Below, one piece after another: positions 1 through 12,380 of a DNA stretch of 64,000 nucleotides (its first letter is position 1; every line of letters starts with the position of its first letter). The DNA comes from Hymenolepis diminuta. Lineage: Eukaryota; Platyhelminthes; Cestoda; Cyclophyllidea; Hymenolepididae. The notes under the pieces are model-generated. The model was given only the letters and a program-made list of their open reading frames with translations, did no database searches and was not told the origin of the DNA. The translations under genes were made by a program, and so were the position numbers. The DNA is taken from contig CAADRB010000098.1 of NCBI GenBank assembly GCA_900708905.1, positions 62,001-126,000 of the forward strand, in the 5' to 3' direction.

Positions 1-3000
1 ATACAAACGAATATACCAATAAAGACAAATGGGGGCTTTCGTCATCTCAAAACGTATCAACTGAATAAATTTGGGATGATTCTATTAACTTTTTCAGTTT
101 CAGAATTTTCTTTACTAGTAAGCTTATATAAAGTATAATTGATTTTGCATAATTTATTCCTTTTTCATACATTCGCAATTAAAACAAAATCAAATATAAT
201 GTTTTTTGCATATCGTGCCAGCTAAACTTTACATCGTTAAAACAAATCTACCCTTAAAGGAAAAAAATACATTTATAAACTTTGTTTTGCTAAGGCTAAG
301 TTATATAACTTTTTAAATTTATTTTGACATATGGAAATAAGAATTCACTTCTTAAACGGTATATTTGAAGAGCCTTTATTTACATCTCCATATTTATTTT
401 GAAATGAACCTTCTTCACTTAAGGAAACAGTTTACAACTTTAAAATTTGAGTAATTAAAATATAATTAAAATACACAACACGGAATAAGTGGGATTTACG
501 TATATTTATTGTGTTTTAAGCATTTAGCTCTTACAATTCTAAGATACTAAAGAATGTTTAGGATTTTTTACTGTGAAAGAGCCGTGGTAGCCATACTCAC
601 CTGTTTGGACATTAGAAATGAGATCAATGCTCACCAATATAGTTTGGATACCTTTCCTTCAGTCTGACCAAAGATAGATTTGGCTACCCGTAATGGGATT
701 AGGGAGTCATGATATTATAACATTACATCAGTGTAAATATTTTGCGTTTTTTTAAAAACGATTTATTATTTTACAACATGTCGCCATAAGGCACGTCCAT
801 TTACTTAAAAATAGATTCTAAAATACGAATATTGAGTAAATTGCCGAAATTTGTCTAATCTCTTGTTATTCTTTCGTTTGAGGTTTGTGACTATTTTGAA
901 CGATAATAAGGCCATAGAAAAGTTACTTTGGTAAATAAAGTTAAATAAGATATAAGGAGGGAAAATCAAAAAGAGTGCCTCTAAAAGTTGATCTATTTTA
1001 GTTTTGAATCGGGGTTGTCGAGGATTTACTCAGTAAGAAATTACTGCTCCTTGTTCAAAAATTTAAAGTTCATAATTCTCCTAGAATACTGATCAAGTCC
1101 TATTCTACAATCTCTAGTGATTATAGATCGATTGTATATTAATAGTGATCTTTATTGCCTCATCAAAACATTTCTTCTTTCAAAAGCCGTAAAAGTAATA
1201 CGATCTTGAATGATCTTGCGCAATCTTTCATAGTAGCTTTTTCTTCTGAGCTGATGCAAGTTGCTTAAGCTGTTTGATTTACTAGAACAAGCATGGTCGC
1301 GGCGACGACAAGTAAACAGGAGGATGTCATGACCAAAATTTTGCAAGTCCAACTGAAACTCAAGCCAAATTTCTCAATAATTTATTTATTCACAGGTTAC
1401 ACACCGACCAGTAAAAGAGCTCTTTGATGAATAGAATCAAAGAAACGTGGGTTTTTATTGGTCAGTTCAATTGAAATTCGTGCATTGGTTCTATTCGCAG
1501 TGGTCTTCATGGAGATTTTAATGAGCCTTGCATATTAATGGGCAATTTTAGACATATTTTTTTATCTTCTTTCGGGAATTAAGTGGACTGTTGATATTTT
1601 ATATGCAGACTCTGCATCAGGACTATGATACTATTTAAATTTTTATCAAAGTACTTAAAATTTTATATAATTATATATAAAAATTGAGGTAAGATGAGTT
1701 TATATGTACACATCAATTACGTCATTTTAGACCGTCTTTGATTCTAAACATATGCGTACGTTTTTCATAATCTCTAACATCTTTCAAAGGGTTCGTGAAA
1801 TGCGAGTTTGCCAAAATGCAAGATAGACTCCATAACCATAAACGAGATTCCTGAATATTTACTATCATTAAGTCACAGGCAATGGAGATTTGACTGGCAA
1901 GAAAGTATTAATAATCGTAACTTGAAGTATACTGTCCAATCATTCGTTCTCCATATTTCAATTCCTCACCTCCCAAAAAAGGCATTAATGGAAAGAAAGC
2001 ATTCCTTCCTCTTCTAATCGATTATTCAATTGCTTCTGAATAAGCATATACTTCTGCACTTTAGACACCAATAAATTTTAGTTGTTTGCTTATTCAATAA
2101 TCCACCTTTGTATTGAAAATTTTAATCCTATTATGTTGCATAGAGTTATGCAAACCCTTCTGAATTTCCAATCTCATAGTTTGCTTCAAAAGACCATAGC
2201 AGTTAGTATTTGGCCAACAAAATTCACTAGTTTCTTGAATAGTTACTGAATAAAGTGGGGCAAATAATAATTTTAACTTCTGAAATAAGTTCAATTTTCA
2301 ATAGTAAAATCTTTTGATGCGTCTTTTCTCCAGCTTCAGGAAATATAGATTGTTTCCTGGTTTTCGTTTTCCAATTATTGCCTATTAATAAACATCAGGT
2401 GATTGCTTTGTTTTTGATCAAGTTCAACTGATTATAATCCAGAAAATATTTGTTCTTTAACGTAATAGTAGTAATTCCAATCTATAATATATAACATAAT
2501 GGTTAATTAATTTTCATAATCAACTTTGCCTTTTGTTAAATCACATTATTAAAGACCTATATGGTAACAATCATTATTTAAGTATAAACACTTCCGCAAT
2601 AGGAATTCCTGCGAGCTAATGCAAATTTGGGTGGTATCGTACTTTTACCGGTAAGATTTTCTATTTCGAATACCCCAATAGGTGGCAGAAAGTGGAAATT
2701 TCCCTAATGCCTCGTTGCTTATTCAATAACTATCCATTAGAGTACTTAAAAATCCACATGATTTTTAATTTATATATTAGAAACATTATTGTAAAACTGT
2801 AAATTGGCAACCTTAATTTAAAATTTCATTAACAATTTGAATATTTTTAAATCTATGTAGTAATAAACATTTTTATTAAAAATTTTTAGGATGAAAAAAT
2901 GATTATGAATAATTATTAAACGAGTTCCCTTGACAAAATTAATATTTCATTCTTTGTTTTCTTTCCAGCAGCAGGAAAATCTTATGATAATGCAAGAGCA

Positions 3001-3960
3001 ATTTTCTAAATTCATGATAATGAGAGTTGAAAGGTTTGATATTTTCTTACTAAGCCATGCACCGATTCTCGGGTTCTAAATACTACTGTATTTCGCTATG
3101 ACTCAGAAGCAGGTCACATCGTTTCTAACTCTTTCCAAAGGTGCAAAGATATTTTACAAAATGATGTCGCTGAGATGATGTAAAAGACTGTTTCCATGTA
3201 GGTTAGAAAGGGCTGAAAAATGAAAAGTTGAAAGGGTTTTATCTATCACAGAAATATTTCGAAACATATTTTTGAAGAAACTGTCTTAATCACTCTGAAC
3301 TATTTAGTTGAAACTCATTCAAACCACGAAACTGTTTCAAATATCTTTCTTCCACAGAAAATTATGACGAAGGCTTGATCTATGCAGCATGATGGAAACT
3401 AGCAAATAAATAAACAAAAAAATAAAATATTGATAGAGGACATTATAAATAAATATACGAACTTGAACACCAAGTGTGACAGTGGCATGCACCAACAGAA
3501 TTTTGGCGAGCATGATTCGAATTTTCATTGAAACTGTATACCAAAATGTTTTTACTCTCCATAAAACTTTGACTGCATGCTGACATTGTAATTGTTTGCA
3601 CTTTGTCAGATCTCACGCGTACAAATCTTACATTTTCAACTGGGGTGGCAAACAGGAACGTATGAAAACAACTTGGGGAACTAAACCAGAAGAAGAGTGT
3701 CACCCACTAGTGAGTCAAGTGACAGAACCAATAGCCAGTTCAAAGAAAGATATGAAGCGAAATAAAAATAAATAGAAGATTTCTCCCAAAAGTTTTAAAA
3801 ATACTAGCCGATAGAAGGAAAAAAGGAAGCAGCATCCTAAAATAGTTCTTTCAACAATCAAGAAATCAAAATCTGAATAGAAAATGATAGTTGTCAAGAG
3901 GACAAAGTATAGAGATCTTTCTAAAAAATCAATACGGATTGGAGTATTCCCTTCGAGGCA
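1..3960. other. Gene-poor AT-rich stretch
   Basis: I see no recognisable gene, RNA gene or element here. Open frames on both strands are short (under about 90 codons), overlap each other in opposite directions and have no family motif. The stretch 3443-3978 is open on the minus strand in two frames, but the translations are hydrophobic and low in complexity, as expected by chance in AT-rich DNA. Confidence 0.6.
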
Positions 3961-4275
3961 TACGAAGCGAACGCCCAACCCAAGACGACGGAAATAAACT
4001 GGCCCTACGAAAATGAGGGGAGCGTGCTGGGAAGTCTGAAAGCTAAACTCAAGAACCTATGGACGGGGTTTACTGAAGACTTGATAAAAATCTCCAATGG
4101 AAATACGAATGGGAAATGAAAGCAGATAAAAGCCGCATCAATCTCCGAATACGACCTTGGAAAGGAATAAGTTGCTAAGAAAGAATACGAAACTAACAGA
4201 AGGACTTCACGTAAACCTGAAAAAGAAGTTATACAAGCTAGATACGGTTTAGAAATATGTGTCGAGATGATAATG
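3961..4275 (+). pseudogene. Decayed coding-like stretch, family unknown
   Basis: The plus-strand frame starting at 3961 reads through with protein-like composition (for example TEINWPYENEGSVLGSLKAK, then a Lys/Glu-rich part) but is broken by in-frame stops, one just after an SNGNTNGK segment and one after EYDLGKE. The local GC content is higher than that of the flanks. I do not recognise the family. It could be a relic of a transposon ORF or of a host exon, or it could be chance. No splice sites that would remove the stops stood out. Confidence 0.25.
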
Positions 4276-4280
4276 TAATT

Positions 4281-7200
4281 AGGAATAATCAGTTAATGCT
4301 TACTCTTGACAAAACCAGTATTTTATTTTATTTGTTTATTTATATTTTAACCTTCATATTCTTTGATTTATTGAATATGGATTACGGTATATGATTTCAT
4401 TTGAACTGTAATAAGTTTTCACTACAACTGCATGAACCTGTGTTTCTCTTTGTCTAGTTGGGATATCAGCTTGATGTTGATAAAATATGAACCTCATTAA
4501 TATATGAACTAAATTCAAATAAAATTTTTAACCCTGCAAAACTACTACAAAAGAATAAGGAGAAATTTGTTTTGAGAGTAAAAAAATTGTGCATTTTATT
4601 TGTCAACTAGCTCAATGTATTTTTTATTCATCTATTAAATTTCAAATTTTTACAGCAAAATTGTTTTGGAAATAATGAAATTTAATAGTAAATTTGAATC
4701 TGCATTCATTCTAATTCTAGTTTTCTTCAAACGTGATGGTTGATCTTACAATAAACAAGGAATAATTAGAAAAGGGCAACCTTATTATCCAGTTATCAAC
4801 TGTTTATTAAACAAGTTAAAGTTTTAAATTTTAGGGATTAAATTGCATAACATTTTCTCCACAAGCACACCATAAAATGAGCTTATTCATTTTAAATCTT
4901 TAGTTAAAGTATTTAGGCAAAACCTTAAAATAGACTGATGTCTCTGTTTTCTCTTGTTCTAAACCACATATTTTACTATTGGTATCGTGAATATATATGC
5001 ATTATGCTTATAATTTCTTACATGTTCGATCAAGCTGAGTGGGAGAACTTGATACCTTGATATATCAGTCACTTCTAATGATATTAACCAATTCATAACA
5101 AAAGCAAAATTTGAAACGAAAATTAATTTTTTATTTTTTTTAATTGATTATTTTATTTATCACAATTTAGTCATTATTTTTATTACCACCATTACTAACA
5201 GAAGTATATCAATATTAAAACAATTTTTGAGAATGAAACGTAACTGAAATTGGTTGACAGAAAGAAAAATATGAGGGGAGCAAAAGATGCAGAGAGCAAT
5301 GTCTGTTTATCAAGAAGTCTTACATTAATCGATTTTTAGATTTGAGTTGGAAAATATTTCTTGAATGGCAGAACACGCTAAAAAGTCAGTCTATATAACT
5401 CAGCAAGTGCTCCTTTACGATGCTCAGTTCATACAGACGGAGCTTTATTCAGGATGGTCTGTCGTGTTACTTCAATTCATATTTCTTCAGATGGGTGGGA
5501 GGACAATGTGATCTTACATGATATTAGCGTGTTGCATTATTTATGAAGCTGAGATAAAATAGCCAAATATTTTTCGATAATCAATTTTATTTTGATATAT
5601 TTAATTATTAGGTTCAAGCATTTGTGACTAAGTAATATAATTCGAATTAATTAAGTTATTATAGATATGGTTGATCATCGTTTACATCGTTTATGTAATT
5701 GATTTATTTTTAATTTAATTACTTTTTTTAATTAAATTAAATTAATTTAATTTAATTTAATTAATTTAATTACTTCCACATAACTTTATGAAATTCTTAA
5801 TCATAAATTCAAACTTCCTTAATGCTGAGCAAAAAGTTACCATAAGCAGCTCAAAAAAGATATATATTTTCAGTACATCATCACAGAGTAGTCATTAACT
5901 GTTATGTAAAACGGCGCTATCACTGTTTAAGATAATTTAGCAAACAAAAACTTAGCATATTAATTTTATTAAGAAATATGATATGATTCAAATTAAAGGA
6001 GCTTCTGGGAGATGCAAGAACAAAAAGGCAACATCAATGTATCATTTAAAAAATATGCACGTAAAGTTTTCGAATTTGCATCTTATTACTTCATGCAGGT
6101 ATTTAATAAAATGTTTGCCGTTCATTTTTAGTCAGTGAACTAAAAAGCAAAATGTCAGTTAAGTAAGAAGTTTAATTGTGGCTCTTTTGCCTTTCGTGAC
6201 ATTTCTGCAGCCAGTTTTGTGAGTTTTCAATTAAATTATATCTTAATTGATGTTATGTCTTCTTCGTTGAAGTGCCTGAAGTCAGGTTAATTTTCAGGCA
6301 CATTTTTCTCAATATTTCATTTCTTTTCAGCTAATCCTAAGATTAGGAATAAAATGACTACTGTAATGGATAGCGGAAATGCAATTAAAAAATATATAAG
6401 CAATATATATTTTATTTTATATGAAAGGTGCTGAGAACACAGCAAGTATAGGCAAAAGAGTTCAATCATAAAATGACATTGGTTAATAGATATTTTCATA
6501 TATTCTACTGTCACGTGCATGAAACTTGGTGATGATTCAGAATTTACTGATACTCAGCAAATTAAAAATGCATGGAAAAATGAGAATCCAACAGCACAGT
6601 ACTTAGAAAGGAAGAAATGTGAAAAATTAATAAACAATAATAAACAATTATTATCTTAATCAGCTCCTATCCGCCTAAATTCTTACGGTCTTAACATATA
6701 TATTTATTTACACATCACATAGTTTGCAGACACATTTCCCTCAACTATCATATATGAATGTAGACTTTCTGCGAAAGTTGAAAACCTGTCTATTAAGAGA
6801 CAGTTTTATAAATATATTTATTCTTACTTTTTATCACATGAAGAATCAGGGGATTTAATTGTTAAAAAGTATAATTGCATTTTAATTAAACTGTATCTCA
6901 AATAGTAGTAATTTTTTATTGGCATTGAAAAATTCCTATTCAAATGATAATACGCTCCATTTGAAAAGTAAAATCAATTAATTTCCTATACTTGAGTTTG
7001 AAAATATTATAAATAGCAATAAATTTTGAAAATTTTGCTTTTCGACACTTTAACAGCAAAATGCGCGCATAGTCGTGAAATGGCTACGTATAAATTTTTA
7101 ACAAAGCGGCTGAAATATTCCACATATTAAAACCCTTGTAAAAGAGTAGGCTAAAATCAGACGGAAATAAATACGCTCGTGCAAATTCCCGAAAAATATG

Positions 7201-8574
7201 TGCTGTATGAAAAAAATATAGATCAAGGTAAATTTCTAATAAAATATTGTCTAAGTAAAGTAGATATTTACAAAAATGTTAATACTGCTGCGGCTAAACA
7301 AAAGCCGATTGTAGTTTTGACATAGACAACATCAATATACAACGCTATTATCATAAAAATTTTAATTCATTTGAATATATGATTATTATTTACGTTGAAA
7401 TATGACAAAAAGTGGATCACATTCATTGATCATGAGGCTCAAATCTGATTTGCATGATTTATTAAGACATGTGCCTATTTAGCGATTTTCTCAAACAATA
7501 CAGCATTTTTATTGCATAAAAATGCTTTATTTTCCACTTTTCACTTCTGCATCACTAGAATCTAATAATGTGCAGAGTAATACTCCAAGGGTTTTGGTAA
7601 GAATAAGTTTAATGAAGAGCTTCTAGCATTTCATGCGTATCAACCGAAAATGTGGTTTGTTAAAGGGAGGAGAGTGGAGCGCGTTAAAGTACTTTGTTTG
7701 AACACGCCGATATGGCGAAATGATCAGAAATGAAGAAGAAACGTTAAATGAACAAACAATAGCATAAGCTATTTAACCTTTGTGTCGTGCTAAAAACCGC
7801 GTAAATATATCGAATGAATATTTTCAGCCTCTTCCTACCATTTCAAGCATCGTATGCATTTGTTTAAATATTCTAAAATTTTACTCTATATCGGAAACAG
7901 ATTTGGCCTTGATAACTCTTGTTGAAAGTATATCTGTAAATCTCACCAAACCGCATTTTTATCAGAAAACGCTGACAAATATTAAAATCAATTGGAGAAT
8001 AATTTTTTTATTTTCAATATGAACAAAGGAGCAAAGAGCCGATTCATGAAAATATTTACTCTGATTTATTGGGAAATTACAGAGTGTTCCATGCAAACTA
8101 AAATATTGTAAAGGTCAGTCGCTCCAAGTTTTAGACGAATCAAAACTCTAGATGCTTTAATCACATAATATACTTCCCCTTTAGATATTTCCTTTCGATA
8201 AAAAATATGAAAATGAAATTTTAAGGAATATTTGCAAATTGAAGTAAACAGCATTTCACAACTATATTTCTCTATTTACCATTGACACCATATGATGATG
8301 AAAATGGAAGATGAGTACAAAATCCATCTGGATGTCAATTATGAGAAAAAAATTGACAAGCGTTTGAATTATGCATAGGGAAAACGCCGTGTTGTCTCAT
8401 AAAGAGATAAGGTAAAAAGCATAATGAAAAATAGGATTGCTCTAAAAAATTACCTTATAAAAATGAATTTTGACAATTTGCCAACTCTAAATTTTTACTC
8501 ATCAAATTTAGGACGCCTTCTTTATTGATATGATAGATTTTCATCAAATATCTTCTATTTTATTGACAGAGCGC
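4281..8574. other. Gene-poor AT-rich stretch
   Basis: Nothing coding can be supported here. Open frames are at most about 80 codons and lack motifs. The only distinct structure is the AT-only tract at 5711-5772, listed separately. Confidence 0.6.
5711..5772. repeat. TTAAT/AATTA low-complexity tract
   Basis: This is a run made almost only of A and T, built from repeated units of the type AATTT and TTAAT on both strands. It is largely self-complementary, so it could extrude as a cruciform or mark a slippage-prone site. It has no coding content. Confidence 0.7.
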
Positions 8575-9620
8575 CAAGGTATCTGCAGACTTGTATAGTT
8601 TTGTTGTTTGACCTAACCCAACAATAATTATCAATATACTTTTTATATCAGAAGATCTCATGCCGAATACTACCTTAATTAATGAAGTGAAAGGATACAC
8701 TACAATGATGTCTATAAAAGTGAAACACCGGAATTTAGAAACTGCAAGATTTTCGAAAGTCCTCAGATCTTTCGTTTGTAAAGTTATACAGGAGCTGCTA
8801 AATGAAATCAGTGGAGATGAATTGGCCGTCGCGAGGTGGAGAAAAGAGCCTTTCAACGCTCTGCTCACTCATCATTCAGAAGATCTGAGTTTGTGAGAAG
8901 AGTGTGTGGCATGGCATGATGGACGAGAATCGTGGGAAGTCAGTGCGCAACATCTTGTCAACTATCTTCAAGTGTCTGAAGCAGTAGTAGTATATAAGGA
9001 ATGTTGGTCATCAAAACCTCGCATACAAATCTCACACGTTCTTCTCAGACGAGGTCAGTTCATGTTGACAAAACCGAGTCAAGAGAATCGTATAATGTGT
9101 GCAAAAGGACTCTTAAAAAAATTGAAGTACTCAGAAGAAGAAGAAGAAGAAGAAGAAGGGGAGTGCTTTTGATTTTCTTCCATGAAAACAGCTTTCACCA
9201 GGATGAAAATGTCAATTGAAGAAATGGTAGGTGACTATGTGTGGAGGAGTGGGGGGAGGGGAGGAGGCAAATTCCACCAAACATCCAACTGTCATGTGCA
9301 TAAAGTTTCAAGCAACAATGATGGCTTTCGGTGTTGTGAAGGGCACTGAGGGAGGAGGATATCGTGACTCCTCAATTTTTCCACAGAGTGTTAGAGTGAC
9401 CACAGATGCACATGTCTATGTGAAGACTCTTTAAACCTTTGGTAGGCAGCGTAGGGGATGGAGGAAGACCCTATGTGTTCCAGGAATATTCAGCTCCATC
9501 CTATTAAGCTCTCAAAATCGAGGAATTTATGCAAGGTATAGAATTTTCAAGACAATATCACACCAAAATTATGGCCTCCTTAAGGATTATGGCCTTCCTA
9601 ATCCTTTGCATTGTTACATC
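8575..9620 (+). mobile_element. Degenerate mariner-like transposon, left copy
   Basis: This is a dead copy of a mariner (Tc1/mariner superfamily) DNA transposon with transposase sense on the plus strand. It starts at a probable terminal inverted repeat, CAAGGTATCTG, at 8575. Several frames together give a mariner-type transposase. One has LRRGQFM and CAKGLLKKLK near 9043-9125. Another has FFHENSFHQDENVN near 9174-9216, matching the family's FFSDEKNF-type block around the second catalytic Asp. A third has KHPTVMCIKFQATMMAFGVV followed by a GLRV-like block at 9285-9400. Frameshifts and stops separate these blocks, so no active enzyme is possible. Homology fades near 9620 after a weakened match to the SPDLNP block, so the far end is missing. 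Positions 8621-9524 are almost identical, in reverse orientation, to 21717-22620, with one mismatch seen (9474). The two short right-hand ends are clearly diverged. Confidence 0.85.
9133..9160 (+). repeat. (GAA)n microsatellite inside the left mariner copy
   Basis: A pure GAA/AAG run interrupts the transposase frame just upstream of the second catalytic block. It gives a poly-Glu or poly-Arg run depending on frame. The inverted partner at 22081-22109 has the same repeat length, although such runs normally change length fast. Confidence 0.85.
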
Positions 9621-9624
9621 TACA

Positions 9625-11008
9625 TTCAGCTCCAATAAATTGGTGGCATAGCTACAGCAACATAATCTACTAACATTTAAACTTCAAAATTTAGATACTT
9701 TTCTACAATTTGATTAAAAAGGATAAGATGAAGTTGTAGAAATTCATGCATTTATAATGTTATTTATCTATGTTATACACACAACGATTCAGTCGCTAGG
9801 AGCGAAAGCTTGGTTTTCATACTATTACTTCCTCTCCCTCATTCTCTTTTCTTGCATTAGAAATTTCATCAATATTCGATGATATATCTTAGTTTACTCT
9901 TAAATTTCGATGGCTAATTTGAGCAAGATATAGCCTAACCGAACGCAGCTATTAGCCATTAGAATTTAGTGACACTTAAGCTCCACAATATGCACTTCAA
10001 TACATTTTATAAGAAGAAGGGAGCAAAGTAGTAACACTGCGAACTCATGTTTAATAGAAAATTGGAATCTCAAGACACTTAATGGCACTCTTTTATAACA
10101 TTCTAAATAGTATTGTGATTTGTTAATTGATTTGGGACTTAAATTAAGGCTATGGAACATAAATATTTTTTAAGCGATGCAATAACTGTCAAAATTTTTC
10201 ATTTTAACGGGCATTTTAAACTTGTTTGGTAATAAAAGAAAGTTAGCATCCATAACTGCAAGGCTTATTATAAGAGGCGTCATTGTTCAATCCAAAGATA
10301 AAATTTTTAAGACTGTGCGGATTGAACAATCATCTTTTTGAAAAGTAATTTTTAATAAATTATTAGAAAATAATAATTTCATTGTGCACATTATATTTGT
10401 TCAAAAGGAAGTGTAAATGGCGTTAAAAATTCAACTGATATGAAAATAAACAAAAGAGTGAAATGGCATTTTTTACTGGTAAATTCTCTAAGTATTTTAA
10501 TGACGCGAATGGGGAAAAAAGAAAAAAAAAAGAAAATGCGATGGAGACAGCTTTTTAGGTGCCAGATCATTTGCATATGTAGTATGTGCTTCGCCAAAAT
10601 ACTCTCTTTTCAAATTAAATTTATTTGAGTCACAAAGGAATAGCCATTCATTCTAGGAAAAATATTGACAACTACTTAATTAATTATGAGAAGAACTTCT
10701 AGACCAAAGATAAATGAGATCCATGTAAAGGAAGTTAATTTTAATTGCGCAGACACAAAAAAACTGTACTGATCTAAAATTCTTGTCAAATCTTTTATAA
10801 TTGAATACAAGTTGATACTTTTCTTAATTCTGAGTTAACCAATGGATGAAATATTGATTAGCTTTATTTTTATAAACTTAACTCGAGCCGACCACAAAAT
10901 TATTCTTGCACTTGTCCGGCTTTGTTCTCTCCTGGACGTTTTGCATATTATGGTAAAGGATGAATCCCTATGTGTTTCCAAAATTTTCATCTATGTCATC
11001 ACTAATCA
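9625..11008. other. Non-coding stretch
   Basis: I see no gene or element. The short opposed open frames at 9966-10160 and 10391-10628 are AT-rich noise without motifs. Confidence 0.55.
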
Positions 11009-11509
11009 ATGAGACCTAATTATCCCGACCTCACAGTGGTACTTGAGGTGCTTGACCCTACTATAACCTCAAGCTCCCTGTGGATAACCATCGTGTGTCC
11101 TCAAGTGGTTTATTTTAACTACCGGAATAAGCTAATTAAGTGGCCCTTGAATGAGAGTTTGCTAGAGTTTAGTTTCCTCTGCAGCGATGTCCTGACCCAT
11201 TACACCTGTTCGTACTATTCCTTCTCTATGAGACAATATAAAGTCTTTTTACATATACACGCGCAAACACTTGTCGCTCGTTCGCTCCTTTTCTCATCTC
11301 CTCCTTACCCTCTTGAACTCTCCATCGTGGCTCATTCAATGCATTTTAAACTAATCAGGTCTCGGTATTCTGCTCTAAAACTTCCACCTGGGAACAATGT
11401 AAAATTGACATATAATATAGAAAAGTCTAATGCCATTATTCAGGACAATTTAATACTAGGTTCTCATCTGCAACCCAAACCGTCAGTTTTGAAGTATGCA
11501 TATTATTAA
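11009..11509 (+). CDS. Unassigned 166-codon ORF
   Basis: This frame opens with ATG and ends with TAA at 11507-11509. It is the longest uninterrupted frame in the gene-poor left half. The translation begins MRPNYPDLTVVLEVLDPTIT and resembles no family I know. It has no signal peptide, no repeats and no clear domain. The underlying DNA is less AT-rich than its flanks and contains a TATAAAG at about 11236 followed by a pyrimidine-rich run. That would also suit the regulatory part of an old LTR or other repeat, in which case the open frame is accidental. I give the protein reading low weight. Confidence 0.2.
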   Translation: MRPNYPDLTVVLEVLDPTITSSSLWITIVCPQVVYFNYRNKLIKWPLNESLLEFSFLCSDVLTHYTCSYYSFSMRQYKVFLHIHAQTLVARSLLFSSPPYPLELSIVAHSMHFKLIRSRYSALKLPPGNNVKLTYNIEKSNAIIQDNLILGSHLQPKPSVLKYAYY

Positions 11510-11999
11510 TTCTCATTAATATTTGGCCTTCAGATGATCATTAATTCTCTAAGGAGATATTTAGAATAATTTATACGGTTTCCAAATGTAGCTTTATCTT
11601 CTGGTCCCAGGGCAAATTTTAGCTACAACACACTGGTTATGCTACTATTTTCAGTATAATGAGAATGCTGATTGAAAATAATCTTTCATAGTAATTCAAA
11701 TGCTCATATATAAAATGTTAAAATCTGACAAAATAAACACATCGTTTAATATTTACATCGATTATACTTTGTGTTAGAGAATAAAAGGTAATAATATTGA
11801 AATTTGAGAACTCCATAGGAGCATGTTTAGTATTTACTCCCATTTAGTCTATTGCCAAGTTCATGACGTTTTTCATTTTACAATATGCATAATAACTAAT
11901 CATGTCAAGAAATTAACTAAACAAAATTAATTTTTAATTTTAAGCTATTTAAAAGTAATTTAATAACGAAAATATCAATAAACTTAATAAGAATATAGT

Positions 12000-12380
12000 C
12001 TTGTACTTTTTTATCGACCTTGTCTGGTAACTATTGCGGGGTTCACAACGCTAACAAGGCTGAATCATATGCGCTAGAACTTTCTGGGAAATGCGTTATG
12101 TAACCAGTCGTGGACGTGTGTGCAGAGGCCTTCTCAACCAATCAGCAATCAAGACCCCTGCAGCCTAGCGTGGTTTTGCTTCCAATGATTAAGCATTTGA
12201 CGACACACACGAGGAAGTGAGCAATAGACCCTCTCTACTCAATATCTTTCTTGTTCTTACCACTCTGGGCATAGCCTAGCTAATTTTTGGAGCAAACTGA
12301 TAATAGAGGACTCTGCTAGAGGCTATTTGGACTGCTTAGGAGGATTACTTAGGTATAGCAACAAGACATTTTTGTAGCAT
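12000..12380. repeat. GC-richer island, probable repeat relic
   Basis: The base composition changes sharply from the flanks. The stretch contains ACCAATCAGC and other mixed-composition sequence without a long open frame. This is what a decayed repeat or LTR fragment looks like in such a genome, but I cannot name the family, and a host regulatory element is also possible. Confidence 0.3.
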
